Positions 1 through 10,800 of a stretch of DNA of 64,000 nucleotides are shown in pieces (position 1 is the stretch's first letter; the number at the start of each line of letters is the position of its first letter). A program made the translations under genes and the position numbers. Source of the stretch: Blastomussa wellsi (Eukaryota > Cnidaria > Anthozoa > Scleractinia > Plerogyridae); NCBI GenBank assembly GCA_947652115.1, contig OX393564.1:1173786-1237785 (forward strand), written 5' to 3'. The notes under the pieces were generated by a model. The model ran no database searches. It worked only from the letters and a program-made list of their open reading frames with translations, and was not told where the DNA came from.

Positions 1-583
1 ATTGCCTGCATTGTACAGGTGTCCAGAGTGCAAGGGTAGGGTTCAAATGAATTTCGTTATCTTTGTTTGTGAGCTCCATGTCCATGTGTCCGTATTCCAC
101 AAGATTCCCCAAGAAAAGATTCCACTTTGAAGTATTTTTTTAGCATTTATTCCGATTTGTTGCTGCTGTTTTGATTCTCAAAGATGCCACGCCTTCTCCG
201 CACAAATGTGACTGGGACAGGCCATGACGTAGAAACGAAAATGGAAGAAGGCGAACGTGGGGAGGAGGGGGAGGGTAAGTCCTGGTCAATTCTCGCGTGT
301 GTTTACACAGACACCACCGTGAAATTTCCCAGTTCTCGGCCCTGACACCAGCAATAACTGTAAATCTTTGCTGCTTTAGTCGCGTACAAATAAAACCCAT
401 TTTTCGGTTCTAAAATTTAAACTGTAGGCAGCAGAAATTCCGATTTTTTTATCTCTTGATCATTTAAGTCGCCTTTAAAAAAAAAGAGAAAAAAACGCTA
501 AAAGGGTTTTTACTTTATAGTCACTTACAGTACAATTCAGAGTGTTCCTTCAGGCTCTATTTATTCTACCTATATTCACACAG
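1..583. other. Non-coding, probably intron of gene A
   Basis: No family module or other supportable coding exon is visible on either strand. By comparison with B and D the next exon upstream would be a beta module; it is not here, so the intron must run off the left edge. Confidence 0.5.
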
Positions 584-3500
584 ATTGCGTCAGCAATACG
601 GACTGCAATACGAATTATTCTACATGTGAGAATGAAGTGTGCAAGTGCAAAGACGAGCTGATAAAAGAAGGCAAGACATGCAAACGTGGTGAGAATATAA
701 TTACTGAGAATAAATATTCAGAATATCTAATGAAAATGAATATTTTTAAAATGCACAAAGGGAGTGACGAGAGAACAAAGCAGTGTAGAGATTATTATGA
801 GGTCCGGGATTCACTTCCTGCCACAATACTTTAAGAAACAAATTTTAAGACATGGGTTACAAGAAGGCATCAAAAACGCTATTTTTTCCTAATTTATATG
901 CAGCGAAATCTTTCGAAATGATGACTTGTTTTCTGCCAAAATACCAATTTTTTACAGTCGAACCAAGTGAAGCGTACCCCCTAGAGTACACTAAAGAATT
1001 GTTTATTGAAAAATTGAACCCGTTATTCGTTTCAATGTTGCATTCGGTTTGAAAAGGCGCGGATCAATGCTCAAATCAAAAGACGATTTTGGATTGGACT
1101 AGGCGAGAGCTTTTCTTGGCTGTTTACATCGATCTCGAAGAACTTGCAGAAATTCTTGTTCTTGTAAATTAAAGTAAGAAAAGAGTCTTCTGGTGAAGCT
1201 CTTACAATTTTTTCATGAATATTTTACGTGGCTCACTTCCGCAATGCGAAGAAGTAGTGAAGGCTCCATACCGTTGAAAATGGTAAATTGTCTTCCTAAC
1301 ATTACTCGCTGTCACCTGCAAGTTAAGAATTTCCCATCTGAATTGGTCTAAGTGAGAGGTTTACTAGGCTCGTAAATTTGACCAATCTTAGTTCCTTGCC
1401 GCTGTGTTGAAATAAAAACAAATGCAATATTTGCCATCATAAGGACCATCTGTTCGACTTTTGATTTGAGCATTGATCTGCGCGTTATCAAACCGAATGC
1501 AGCATTGAAACAAATAACGGGTTCAATTTTCCAATACTCAATTCATTGATGTACTCTATGGGGGTACGCTTCACTTGGTTCGACTGTAATGTAAAAAAAT
1601 TATACGTTGCATGCACTAACGAAAGATGGTGGGCCTGTTTACCTTAGTAGATGGCAGGTACCGACAACTTTCCTAATTTCCCTTCATTATACTTCTTCGT
1701 GAAATTTATTTTTCAAGCACCACTACATCCATGCAAGGGCGATGGTGACTGTCACGAAAAAGCCGACTGTATTCAGGGAAAATGTTACTGTGGGAAGACA
1801 TCACAAGTATCCTCCAAAAGAGCTACATCAGTTGGAAATGGGAAATTTTGCAGAGGTACTTTATGAAACTTTTACACTCAAAAGTCGCGAGAAGAAGCTA
1901 AATGATACATCTTTTCATGTTCTTATCGTTTGTCGTAGTCTGAAAGACAATGTTCACTCATCGATATCCAGTGTTTGTGGCCAGCGATTTGACCAAAAAA
2001 CATTCACTCACATGCACAACGTACGCCAGGTAACAACAGGGGAACAAGCTATATTGTTATATAGTTTAAGTTGTCGACTACTTGAATGGACGTTTCAGTA
2101 TTGCAACGAGGTCTATCGACCATTAACAGTTATCGAGTCATTTTAACCGTTGACAGTTAGTTTGTATGTAGCGACCCATAGCTATCTTGAAATGCCACAT
2201 TTCTTCATCTAGATACCCAGGCATGCTCCGCAGAATACAATTGCAGCAACCAAGACGACGCTTGCATTATCGATCCCTTATTTCCTCAAGAACCTCTGTG
2301 CACATGTCGTGTGGGTACTGCTAAAATATCTGTTGATGGAAAGTGCAAAGGTATGCTGTTATGACTTAGAGATTGAGTGAAAACTAAGGTAGTAACATGG
2401 GATGAACGGAATGAGTGGATGAACGAGTCGATGAATGTTTGAATGAATAGATAAATAGATGGATAAAAAGATGTTAACCAACTGTATTTTGGCCTGAAAT
2501 GCGTAAAAGGCTCTCGTTCCAACTGAGAATTAATGAATTTATTTGATGCCATGTATGACCCATTAACCGTATAATATCAATATTTATTCTTATCAACTTC
2601 AGTGGCTCGACAATGCGTTGATTTGCAAGGAGAAATTTGATGTTGAACACCCTTACGAACCCAAAGTCATGTAATGAAGCAGTGCGTTTCTTTTGTGCTT
2701 TCAGTGGTGAGTGAGTGTTTCAAGAAAGGCGTTGAGTGCCCCCATTTTTCCAGTTGCAAACAAGTACAAGGAAAGTATGAATGCGTTTGTAACAAAGGTT
2801 ATCAAGTGAAGTCTGTAAGGAAAGGAAAAGAGGCCTTGAAGAGTTGCCAAGGTAAAATCTTAGCGGAGGTCGATAGAGTAAGAGGTAACGTTAACTGGGC
2901 TATTTTGATGTCATTGTGACGGATTTTATAGGTCGACAGTGAACAAAATAGTAATAGAGTCGTGTGTACACCCGCAGAGGGGGGAGGAGGGTGGTGCAGG
3001 GATACTCCATTTGGCGGAATACACGTAACCGAAATCCGCATTTATGATGGAGGCATAAACAGGGTAGAGATCTTAGAGTTTTAGAAAAGCGTCCTTTGGG
3101 TATTTCAGAAAGGCTCTCCAGAGTATCATGAACAGACCCACAGGACTGTTGTGAAAAGTTGAATAGAAAAGAGTATAGAAGTATCGAATAGTTTTTTCTC
3201 TGTGAGGATGAAGATCAGGGCCAGCAATAGTATTTCAACATCGGAGCGTAGCCTCCCTGTATAAATGCTTTGATAAGGAATGGGCGATAGTGAATACACA
3301 TTGTTCGATGGCTTTATGATAATTGCGGGTTTGTTTTAATCTTGCGGTTTTATTAATGTTGCGATGAATTTGTAAGGTTTCTCTGTCTGTCCGACTGCTC
3401 TGCTTTACTCTGTATGTCCGTTGGTCTGTCTGTCTACGCGTCTGCCTGCTATTCTGTCAGTCAGTCTTGATCTGTCCGTCTGCCTATTTTTCTGTCTGTC

Positions 3501-4340
3501 TCTCTGTTTGGATATTGTACGTAATTCAGTCTTGCGACTGTAATGTATGATGTTTTAATAAACGAGTTTAGTACTACTACTGCTACTACATAATATTCCT
3601 GTACAACAAATTTTGAATTTAGTTCTTTCTACGAATTTACAGTTTTCGTTCGAGCTACAATATAAACAAAACATCTATTCTCTCCCTTTGCAGACGTAAA
3701 TGAATGCGTGGAAACAAATCCTTGTTCGGCAAACTCTGTCTGCATAAACTCGGTAGGCAGCTACGAATGCAAATGCGATCCTGGATATAGAAACAATGCT
3801 ATAAACAAAGATATCTGTGAGGGTAAGTTGATGTCATGATCTAATACCTGTGTTAAAAATTCAATGCGATTTACTATTGGAGGGAAAGAAAAAGTTGAAG
3901 GTTAGAAAGTGAAGAATGATAATCGCCGTGAATTTCCAATTTAAAGTGCCCCTGAGACGAAATTGGTGGTATTTATTATTTTTTTATCTTTTCGTGTACA
4001 ATGCGACTTTCTTAATCATCTTGCCAAATTTCAATCCATTCTGGACATGAGAAGTCATAATTTTTAAACTTTTATTTCCGAAAATTTACGGCCGCCGTTA
4101 ATTTGCCGTGTTCCAAGGCTTGGTTGCGATTCGGAGAAAGTGACGTCAAAGGCTCAAGAATTCCTCACCGGTTCTAATTATAATAACACTGACCAGCATA
4201 GGAAATTGCACGAAGAATGATTTAAAAGTTTTTGCTGATCTTCATTTGATTTTCAAAAGTTATTGTTATTATAATCGCTCCGACGAAGGGCTAACGCTCG
4301 AAACGTCAGCTCTCGAATCTCTTTACGGTGAGCAATTCAT

Positions 4341-4386
<46 letters not shown>

Positions 4387-5090
4387 GTTTATTGACATTC
4401 CCAAAAAAATAGGCTCTTCTATGCCAATATATATCTACACTAATTAATGATTAAGAAATTTAAGTTTACGATATATTGATGAAAATAATTAATGAATAAA
4501 TAAACAAATAAATAATAAAACGATAGCTATTACATTTACAGTCTTAAATTTACTTTATCATTGAAAAAACGTTTGGCATTACGCTTAAAGACAGCGAACT
4601 CCTTTGCCTCCCTCGTTGCAGTCGGTAGTGAGTTGAAAATATTTGAGGCATTATGCCTGAAAGTGTCTGGATGGTATACAGTACTTAGCTTAAAGTCACT
4701 ACTAGATCTTAAAGTTCTTCCAGGAATGTACTGTCGAAGTTGGAGGTGCGTAGGCCAATTTGAATGGTGGACGGCCTTATAGGCTAAACTTGCGAGATGG
4801 AAATCACGCCTCTCGGAGATAGGTAGCCAGCCTAGCTTGAGTACATCTTCTAAATTGACGTATTTCTTCAAAACAAAACCTGCGGCAGCTAGTTGCACCC
4901 TTTGCAGGCGTGCAAGGAGATAGTCCGGTGCAGGATAGGTGACTACATCATTAAAGTCTATCTTGGACAAAACTAGAGTCTCGGCTAGTAACTTCCTAAC
5001 ACGGAAAGGAGCTAGGTTTTTAAGTTTCCTAAGTACAGACAGAGTAGAATAACACAACCCAGTTGATAAAACCAAATTATATTGTTATAC

Positions 5091-5135
<45 letters not shown>

Positions 5136-6362
5136 CTAAAATTAATTAGAGTCTATCATGGCGGCATGGATTTTAATCAAAATTTGTAATTATGTATTTT
5201 TAATAAATAATTTTTTCTATCAATTTTAATATTTTTAGGATTTTTTAACTTTGTAATATTAGCATTTGAATTTAGGGCTTCTGTTGATAACAGTACTTCT
5301 TAATTACCGAAGGAATTACCCTGTTTAAATATAAGTATATGTCTATCTATTTTTCTTTATAGATTTGGACGAATGTTCGGTAATGGAGAATCCATGTGAC
5401 GCTAATACAAGATGCGTAAACCAACCGGGTACATATACTTGCCCATGTATCACAGGGTATGAGAGATCGGCCGGAGGGTGCGTCAGGCCAGAACGGGGTA
5501 CGTTGTACACAAAATTTACCGGTTTTATTTACACCTCAAGAAATACCCACTTAGGATCACGAGCAAAGATTTATCTTCACGGAATCGAACCGGGAAATAA
5601 AATGATTATTATTTTGTTACTATTGTGTCACCCTCCTATACAAGAGAGGCTTTCAGACTGACCAACTCAAAATCAGAAAACGTATTCGACGATAAACGAC
5701 AATAGGGACGTCCTAACGAAACTTGGTCTCGGAGCTAAAAAAGGACACAATTAAGACAATTTCGAGATACTTCGTTTCTCTCGCCTTTTTCATTATTACA
5801 CCAAAATATTGTTAGTCATCGAAATCATGTTTTTCTGAATAAAACTGACTAAAAGACGGCGATATTTCCCTTGTGCAGATATCTCATCTGAAGTATGTAA
5901 CTGCAGACAACACTTAAAATGCGATAAAGGAAAGTGCAAGTGCAAGGAAGGATATAGGTGAGTACTTCATACAGGAAGAGTGCAAAACGAAAATATCAGA
6001 TATTTAATGTGTGTCGAACCTAGTGGTCCATCAGGCCGGAGCTTATCCCGGTTGTTGTAGCATGAAACGACAGAGAGTATTTCTACTCCCCCCTAGATAG
6101 GATGCTAGTCCATCGCAGGGTTACCACCCAGCAGTAAATTCGCTGGTAAGCAGTGACGTAAGTGGATCCTATTTTGTATGGAGTACAAATTGGTTCCTAA
6201 TCTGCGATCTTGTTTTTATATTTCAGCCCCTGCACGCGTTGTTCTTCTCACTGGGTCGGCTCATCCCACTTGCCATGTCAGCGGACGCCTGAGTGCCCTG
6301 AGTCCTGGTCAGCTTGGGGGCCTCGGGATAACGGAAGCTGCTGTTTGACTTGCTGTTGTTAA
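584..6362 (+). CDS. Gene A: multi-EGF-like cysteine-rich secreted protein (3' part, 5' end outside window)
   Basis: Eight coding exons: 584-688, 1718-1855, 2213-2350, 2705-2851, 3694-3822, 5363-5497, 5879-5957, 6227-6362. All have AG acceptors and GT donors and join in one frame (334 codons plus stop). Modules in order: gamma ([14 protein letters not shown]), alpha (ending GNGKFC), beta (IDPLFP then CTC), an EGF starting VSEC, two calcium-type EGFs starting DVNEC and DLDEC with the CxN..GxY signature, a short five-cysteine module, and a terminal exon ending CCLTCCC. The exons match the last eight of genes B and D one for one, so about nine exons, signal peptide included, should lie to the left. 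Exon lengths equal or resemble those of D (105, 138, 147, 135, 79, 136), making D its closest relative here. It is the only family member on the + strand. Function unknown; extracellular by homology. Confidence 0.85.
953..1588. mobile_element. MITE with about 130-bp terminal inverted repeats, Tc1/mariner-like
   Basis: The sequence from 953 (TACAGTCGAACCAAGTG) returns as its reverse complement ending at 1588. The arms continue inward to about 1085 and 1455 with few mismatches. Both ends are TA next to CAGTCGAACC, the TA target duplication expected of Tc1/mariner elements. There is no transposase ORF. It lies in an intron of gene A. Confidence 0.7.
3370..3510. repeat. CTGT tetranucleotide-rich tract in gene A intron
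   Basis: Degenerate TCTGTCTG-type repeats lie between the VSEC-type EGF exon and the first calcium-type EGF exon. A much longer GACA/TGTC tract lies in the equivalent intron of gene D. Confidence 0.6.
3906..4060. mobile_element. Abutting MITE end fragments
   Basis: 3906-3943 matches the arm of the palindromic element at 47853-47990 (GAATGATAATCGCCGTGAAT against GAATGATCATCGCAGTGAAT). From 3943 the sequence matches the reverse complement of 18943-19041, including AAAGTGCCCCTGAGACGAAA and the pyrimidine-rich stretch after it. These look like two families side by side. Confidence 0.5.
4262..4336. mobile_element. Penelope-like/hammerhead-bearing element, left part
   Basis: Contains TCCGACGAAGGGCTAACGCT then CGAAACGTC (4279-4309), near-identical to 18144-18176. 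GGGC can pair with GCTC, followed by GAAA, which resembles helix II and the core of a type I hammerhead ribozyme; the first core block reads CCGACGA where CUGANGA is expected. The element resumes at 5058 after a LINE insertion. Confidence 0.55.
4337..5057 (-). mobile_element. 5'-truncated LINE, 3' end of reverse transcriptase ORF
   Basis: The minus strand encodes about 170 aa (stop near 4536) typical of the C-terminal end of a CR1/L2-type LINE polymerase: LAETLVLSKIDF, then a D-Y-L-x-R-L-Q-x-V-Q stretch and LKLGWLPISERRDF. A (TTA)n tail follows on the element's 3' side (4342-4384). The upstream reverse transcriptase core is absent, so this is a dead 5'-truncated copy. It interrupts the Penelope-like element on either side. 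Confidence 0.7.
5058..5135. mobile_element. Penelope-like element, right part
   Basis: AACCCAGTTGATAAAACCAA through the hairpin GTTTCTTTAGAAAC and CTTACCCCCTCTA matches 18209-18296 nearly base for base. In that second copy this segment directly follows the hammerhead-like motif, so the LINE at 4337-5057 split one original element. Confidence 0.6.
6010..6165 (-). repeat. SINE tail fragment in last intron of gene A
   Basis: Reverse-oriented body and tail of the tRNA-derived SINE seen in full at 58990-59261 (GGTCCATCAGGCCGGAGCTT, then GGATGCTAGTCCATCGCAGG). The tRNA-like head is missing. Confidence 0.65.
6227..6362 (+). CDS. Gene A terminal exon, Cys-Cys-Cys tail
   Basis: It is entered in phase 2 (preceding exon ends TATAG, giving Ser). 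The frame encodes a 44-residue domain with CTRCSSHWVGSS, CQRTPECP, WSAWG and CCLTCCC before TAA at 6360-6362. The D terminal exon has the same length and pattern. The other frame, used by B and C, is also open here and ends LGGLGIT plus five residues. Confidence 0.8.
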
Positions 6363-6635
6363 TTTAGTTCAACTAAAATATTTAAAACATTTTAAATATA
6401 TACTGTAATTTACAATGCATTCTCCATTGTACTTTCTGTTTGAATATGTTTAGCTCCATTGCAAATCAGAGCTGTTTACATTTTATATTTGTTCTAAAAC
6501 ATTTTATTTGTTGCGTATGCCTTTTGGTAGAGAGCGACATGTACGAAATTCTGCCTGTTTCATTAATGATGTATTTATGTTTTAAGGGATTTAATTTTGA
6601 TAACGTTCATATTTGCAAATATTGTCATGGAATCC

Positions 6636-6641
6636 AATAAA
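6636..6641 (+). promoter_or_regulatory. Polyadenylation signal of gene A
   Basis: AATAAA about 275 bp after the gene A stop codon, the first clear signal on this strand. The stretch 6363-6900 holds 3' UTR and nothing else I recognise. Confidence 0.5.
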
Positions 6642-6914
6642 AAGTTAAACTCAAAACTCACTTTGGTTTTCCTTGTTTCAACTTCAGTTTGTTTTCTAAA
6701 TATACCTTCTCAAATAAGAATAAAAAACAAACTGCGGTCACAAATTAAACATGACAAACGCTTTCTTGTTTCGTATGCTTCTAGATACATCATCAGAAGG
6801 ATAAAACAATAATTAGCTACATTTCAATAAATTTAAACGAAAGGAATGGTACCTAATAAGGAAAACCGATACCTAATAAGGAAATAAATAACAATGAACA
6901 TAAATGAAAATGAC

Positions 6915-7366
6915 AGATCTTATTCACGATAGCCGCCATGTTTTTTTTTTCACGTTGTAATGCAAATTAGGCACGTGATTCGTGATGGGGCAAACAAGCA
7001 AAATCGACAAATTTCAACTGGTTTCCTATCATGTCTGATAATTTATTTCATAGCCATGCTTTGGTTTCTGTTTTGTGGTTTAAATATTCTAAATTTAACG
7101 CAATTTTGGCACTTTATAAAAAGGAAAACGGCTTGCGTAGTTAACAAGTAAAGATACATCCAGTAACTATTTCAAACTATTCCTTATAATGAAATCATTA
7201 ATCCATAACTTGGCTCTCAAATGTGGCTTTACCGCAGGTACTTCACTATTTAGACCGTCCGATTTTCCGAGAAGCGGCATGATTTCTATGTTTGCCCCCG
7301 GACAAACAACGTGGCTAATTTGCATTACAATGCGAAAACCATCATGGCAGCTATCGTGAATATGGT
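6915..7366. mobile_element. MITE with about 80-bp diverged inverted ends
   Basis: TTCACGATAGCCGCCATG...GTAATGCAAATTAG at the left returns inverted at about 7285-7362 (CTAATTTGCATTAC...CATGGCAGCTATCGTGAA). No coding capacity. It fills most of the gap between the converging genes A and B. Confidence 0.6.
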
Positions 7367-7504
7367 CTATTGGTTCATACTTAGCTTGCATAGATCGAGT
7401 CATTAAGCACGGGGGAACTTTCCAAGGGGCAACTGACTCCCCCATGTCAAGTATTTATAATTATAGCGTAGAAGAAAACAGCCAAATTTGCAAAGCAAAG
7501 CGAA

Positions 7505-7510
7505 TTTATT
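7505..7510 (-). promoter_or_regulatory. Polyadenylation signal of gene B
   Basis: AATAAA on the minus strand about 260 bp after the gene B stop. The surrounding sequence (GCAAAGCGAATTTATTGAGTAACC on +) resembles that around 36362 downstream of D, suggesting a shared 3' UTR end. Confidence 0.5.
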
Positions 7511-7766
7511 GAGTAACCAAGGGAGCATTTGTTAGCAGATTTTGAATCATTCATATTATTACATCAAGATTCCGAGATTGACATAAGTAGAAGTAAGTTT
7601 CTAGGAACGATATCGAAGTTCTAAACGGAATAAAAAAGATAAAAATGTCTGGTGGAAACTAAATGTGAAGCATATGGTGTAGTTATTTACAAATAACAAT
7701 TTTCCTGTTATTTTTCTCAAGCAAAAAAATATTAATTGTAAGTCATTACGGTTGGTGCTGTTCTGA

Positions 7767-7876
7767 TTATGCTGTGAAGGCCAGGCCCCCAAGCAGTCCA
7801 AGAACGAGGGCTCTAATGAAACCAATAGCAAGTAAAGAATGTCCTGAGCCAAACAGGAAAGGGACTCCCGGGTGAC
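7767..7876 (-). CDS. Gene B terminal exon, hydrophobic GPI-signal-like tail
   Basis: Entered in phase 1 (Gly across the junction). Encodes 35 residues: FGSGHS, then a hydrophobic run to LLGGLAFTA and the stop. The A/D frame hits a stop inside this exon, so only the hydrophobic reading is possible. Confidence 0.8.
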
Positions 7877-10800
7877 CTAAAAAATAAAATAAAAAACAGA
7901 TATCAGGAATAAACATATATCCCACATATACTACTACCTAATTACCTGCACAGCTGGATTCTAATTCCAAACTCTGCCATTATATAAACCTTGCTAACAA
8001 TGTTATAACCTAGGAAACCTAAATAAGTAATTTCCGCTGACAAAGCCTTGTTGGGTAACGTTCCGCGGTTTTTCTCAGTTTTTCAATTCTGCGAACTTTT
8101 TCGATCGTAGAATTAGATTACTGCTCACAGTCTAATTTTTGCATTATAGAATTAAAACCGTCCCGCATGTAAAAACCTCCTTCCATAAATGCAGCGTGCA
8201 TGAGTTGGGGTCCGCAAATATTGAGCAGATATGGGTGATGTTTAAAAGGGCGCTCCGTTTGTTTATGTCTTCTTTTTGTACTCGTTCTGTACATACCCGG
8301 GGGGGAGGTTCTCCCATATATGGGCTATATAGGTATGTGCCGCGGGATAGGGTATGGTTTTTCGAGGTTCCCGTTCCTTAAATAGGGTATCATTTTTGCT
8401 TCTTTTTGCATTCTTCACGATGTGATTCTTAGATAGGGTACCTAAATTGTATTATTTGGCTATTTTGCAATTTGCATTGCGTAAACAACACGCTAAACGA
8501 AAGAGAAATGGTCTGTGAAACTGAAAACGTTACGTTACGTTAAATTGACCCGTTTACACCTTTTTAGTTTTTCTTTTTTTTTCCTTCAAAAGGGTGTCAT
8601 TTTTTGGGTTTAGTCCTTAAATAGGTTATCAAATTCAGTTTACTTTATCCTTAAATAGGGTCAGGGTTTAGGAACCTTCGCGGCACACACCTATCCAAAA
8701 TTTAAGGGAGTACCCCCGGGGTGTACATAACTCACCTCGGCGAATACAGATTCCGGTCGCACTCTTCGTGTATCCTCTCCTGCACCTACATTCTCCTTCA
8801 ATGCATTCTTCCCATCGTTTGCAATCGCACCCAGATCCTTCTAAGGAAATTTCTATTTTCAGGAAATATTAGTTTTCTTGTAAGTTTCGGTATATAAGCT
8901 ATAATGATTCTATCAATTATATCGGTGCGTATAGTTTGAGCTTTAGGAAACATCGCAATAACAAAAAATATAAAATTTATAATTAATAAAAAAGAAAAAC
9001 AAGAAATCTAGAGGGCAGGAGTGGGAGGCCTGGTGTCATAACTATCAGAGCGCAGGACTCCAGGTGAGTGGTCTGGGTTCTAGTCCTTCATTGGTCATTT
9101 TGTTATGCGTTTCTCTTCACCTTATTCTGCATACGAACCAGGTGGATCATCAGACTGGAGGATATCCAGGTTTGGCCAGGAGTATTTTTACACCCCCAGG
9201 ATGGGATGCTAGTCCATCGTAGGGTTACCCCAACATTATTTTTCCGATACCCATTTATATATCTGGGCTAAGAATGTGCGGGTTAAGTGCCACAACACAA
9301 TGCTCCGGAACCGTTGAACAGAACGCAGTACCCTGGTCAGGGCTCGAGCCCTACCGTCCCGATCCGGAGTCCGGAGTCCAGCGCACTAACCATTAGGCCA
9401 CCGTGCCTCGCGTCTTTTCAGCAACGAAAAATAACTGTGCCCGAGTTCCAAAAATACACTAACCAGTACTCTGGTGAATAGTAGGGCGTTCTGTAGTGAA
9501 AATGATTGATGCGTTTTCCACAACCTCTGCCTTGATACATCCTCCGACGATCTTCATGTATCCTTTATCACACAAACAAGTGTATGCCCCCTGTTGGTTC
9601 TCACATACTTCACCAGATCCACATGGATTATCCAGTTCGTAACATTCATCCCAATCTAAAATAAAATGGCGTCTCAATAACAAGATTCGACACTTTTAAA
9701 AAAATTCGTATTAATTATAGTTCATTCAGGACTCAGTTTTTTGTCTTTTCAGCAAGATTTTCAGGTCATATTGATGGTAAAATAAGGAACTTTTCTTCTT
9801 TTAACACCTCAGGAAAAAATTAAAACCCATGCCAGCGGAGGAATTTTGTTCCTTTCTAAAATATGATGCATAAGTTATTTTATATAATATATAATATATA
9901 ACATATATTATAACATATAATTTTTTTCTGAAATGTTCTTGGATTTTATAACTAGTACATATATTTTTTTCTAAAAAGCCAATTTTGCACACTTTCAAAT
10001 ACCTGTTGAGATATTAAATAAAACAATTTATAAGGTCTATTTTGTTTTGAACAGTGAACGCCCTCCTCATGGTCACAGCTAGAATAAGAGTTTCACTATG
10101 GACTCTTACAGCTCACTTGCAATTGGTCCAAATGAAGGATAGACTAGCATTCATTAAACCTTGTAATATGCACTCCACAATACAGTCTTCCCTGTCCATT
10201 AAACCTCAGTATTAAGAACGCTCGTCTTAATGCCTTACATCCGACTTCAGTCGTCTATTTGCGCCGCTTTCTAAGTCTGCATTCCCTATCGAGCTTGTTA
10301 CTTATCTAGATATCTTGAGAACAGCCTTTTAAGTTAAATATACTTACCCTCGCAGATATCTTTGTTTACAGCGTTATTTCGATATCCAGCATTGCATTTG
10401 CATTCGTAGCTTCCTACCAAGTTTTTACAGACAGAGTTTGTCGAACAAGGTCCTGTTTCACTGCATTCATCTATATCTAAGCAGACGCAACAGATATTTA
10501 TCAGCTTGTATAGCATTTAAAGTAACTCTTATATAGCTAGGCTCCTTTAAGAAAGTCATGGTCATCATTTCCTTGTTCGACCCAAATAACCATGATACAG
10601 AGTTCGGTGCTAGGACACTAAATTTCGTTTATACGGGAGGGTCCATATTCTTATCTTTCCGAATTTTTAATTCCTATACCATTTTGGACAGAAAGGGTTC
10701 CCCAATCTCGTAAGCAGAGAAGGTCATTCTCGTCCCAAGAGGCCGCGATTCGTTTGGTCAGCAACAAGGAAGGCCGCAACCAAATTGTGAGCATGCGTAG

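Noticed and set aside
9340..9413. Possible tRNA gene
   Set aside because: Head of a SINE; followed by the SINE body and lacking a complete cloverleaf.
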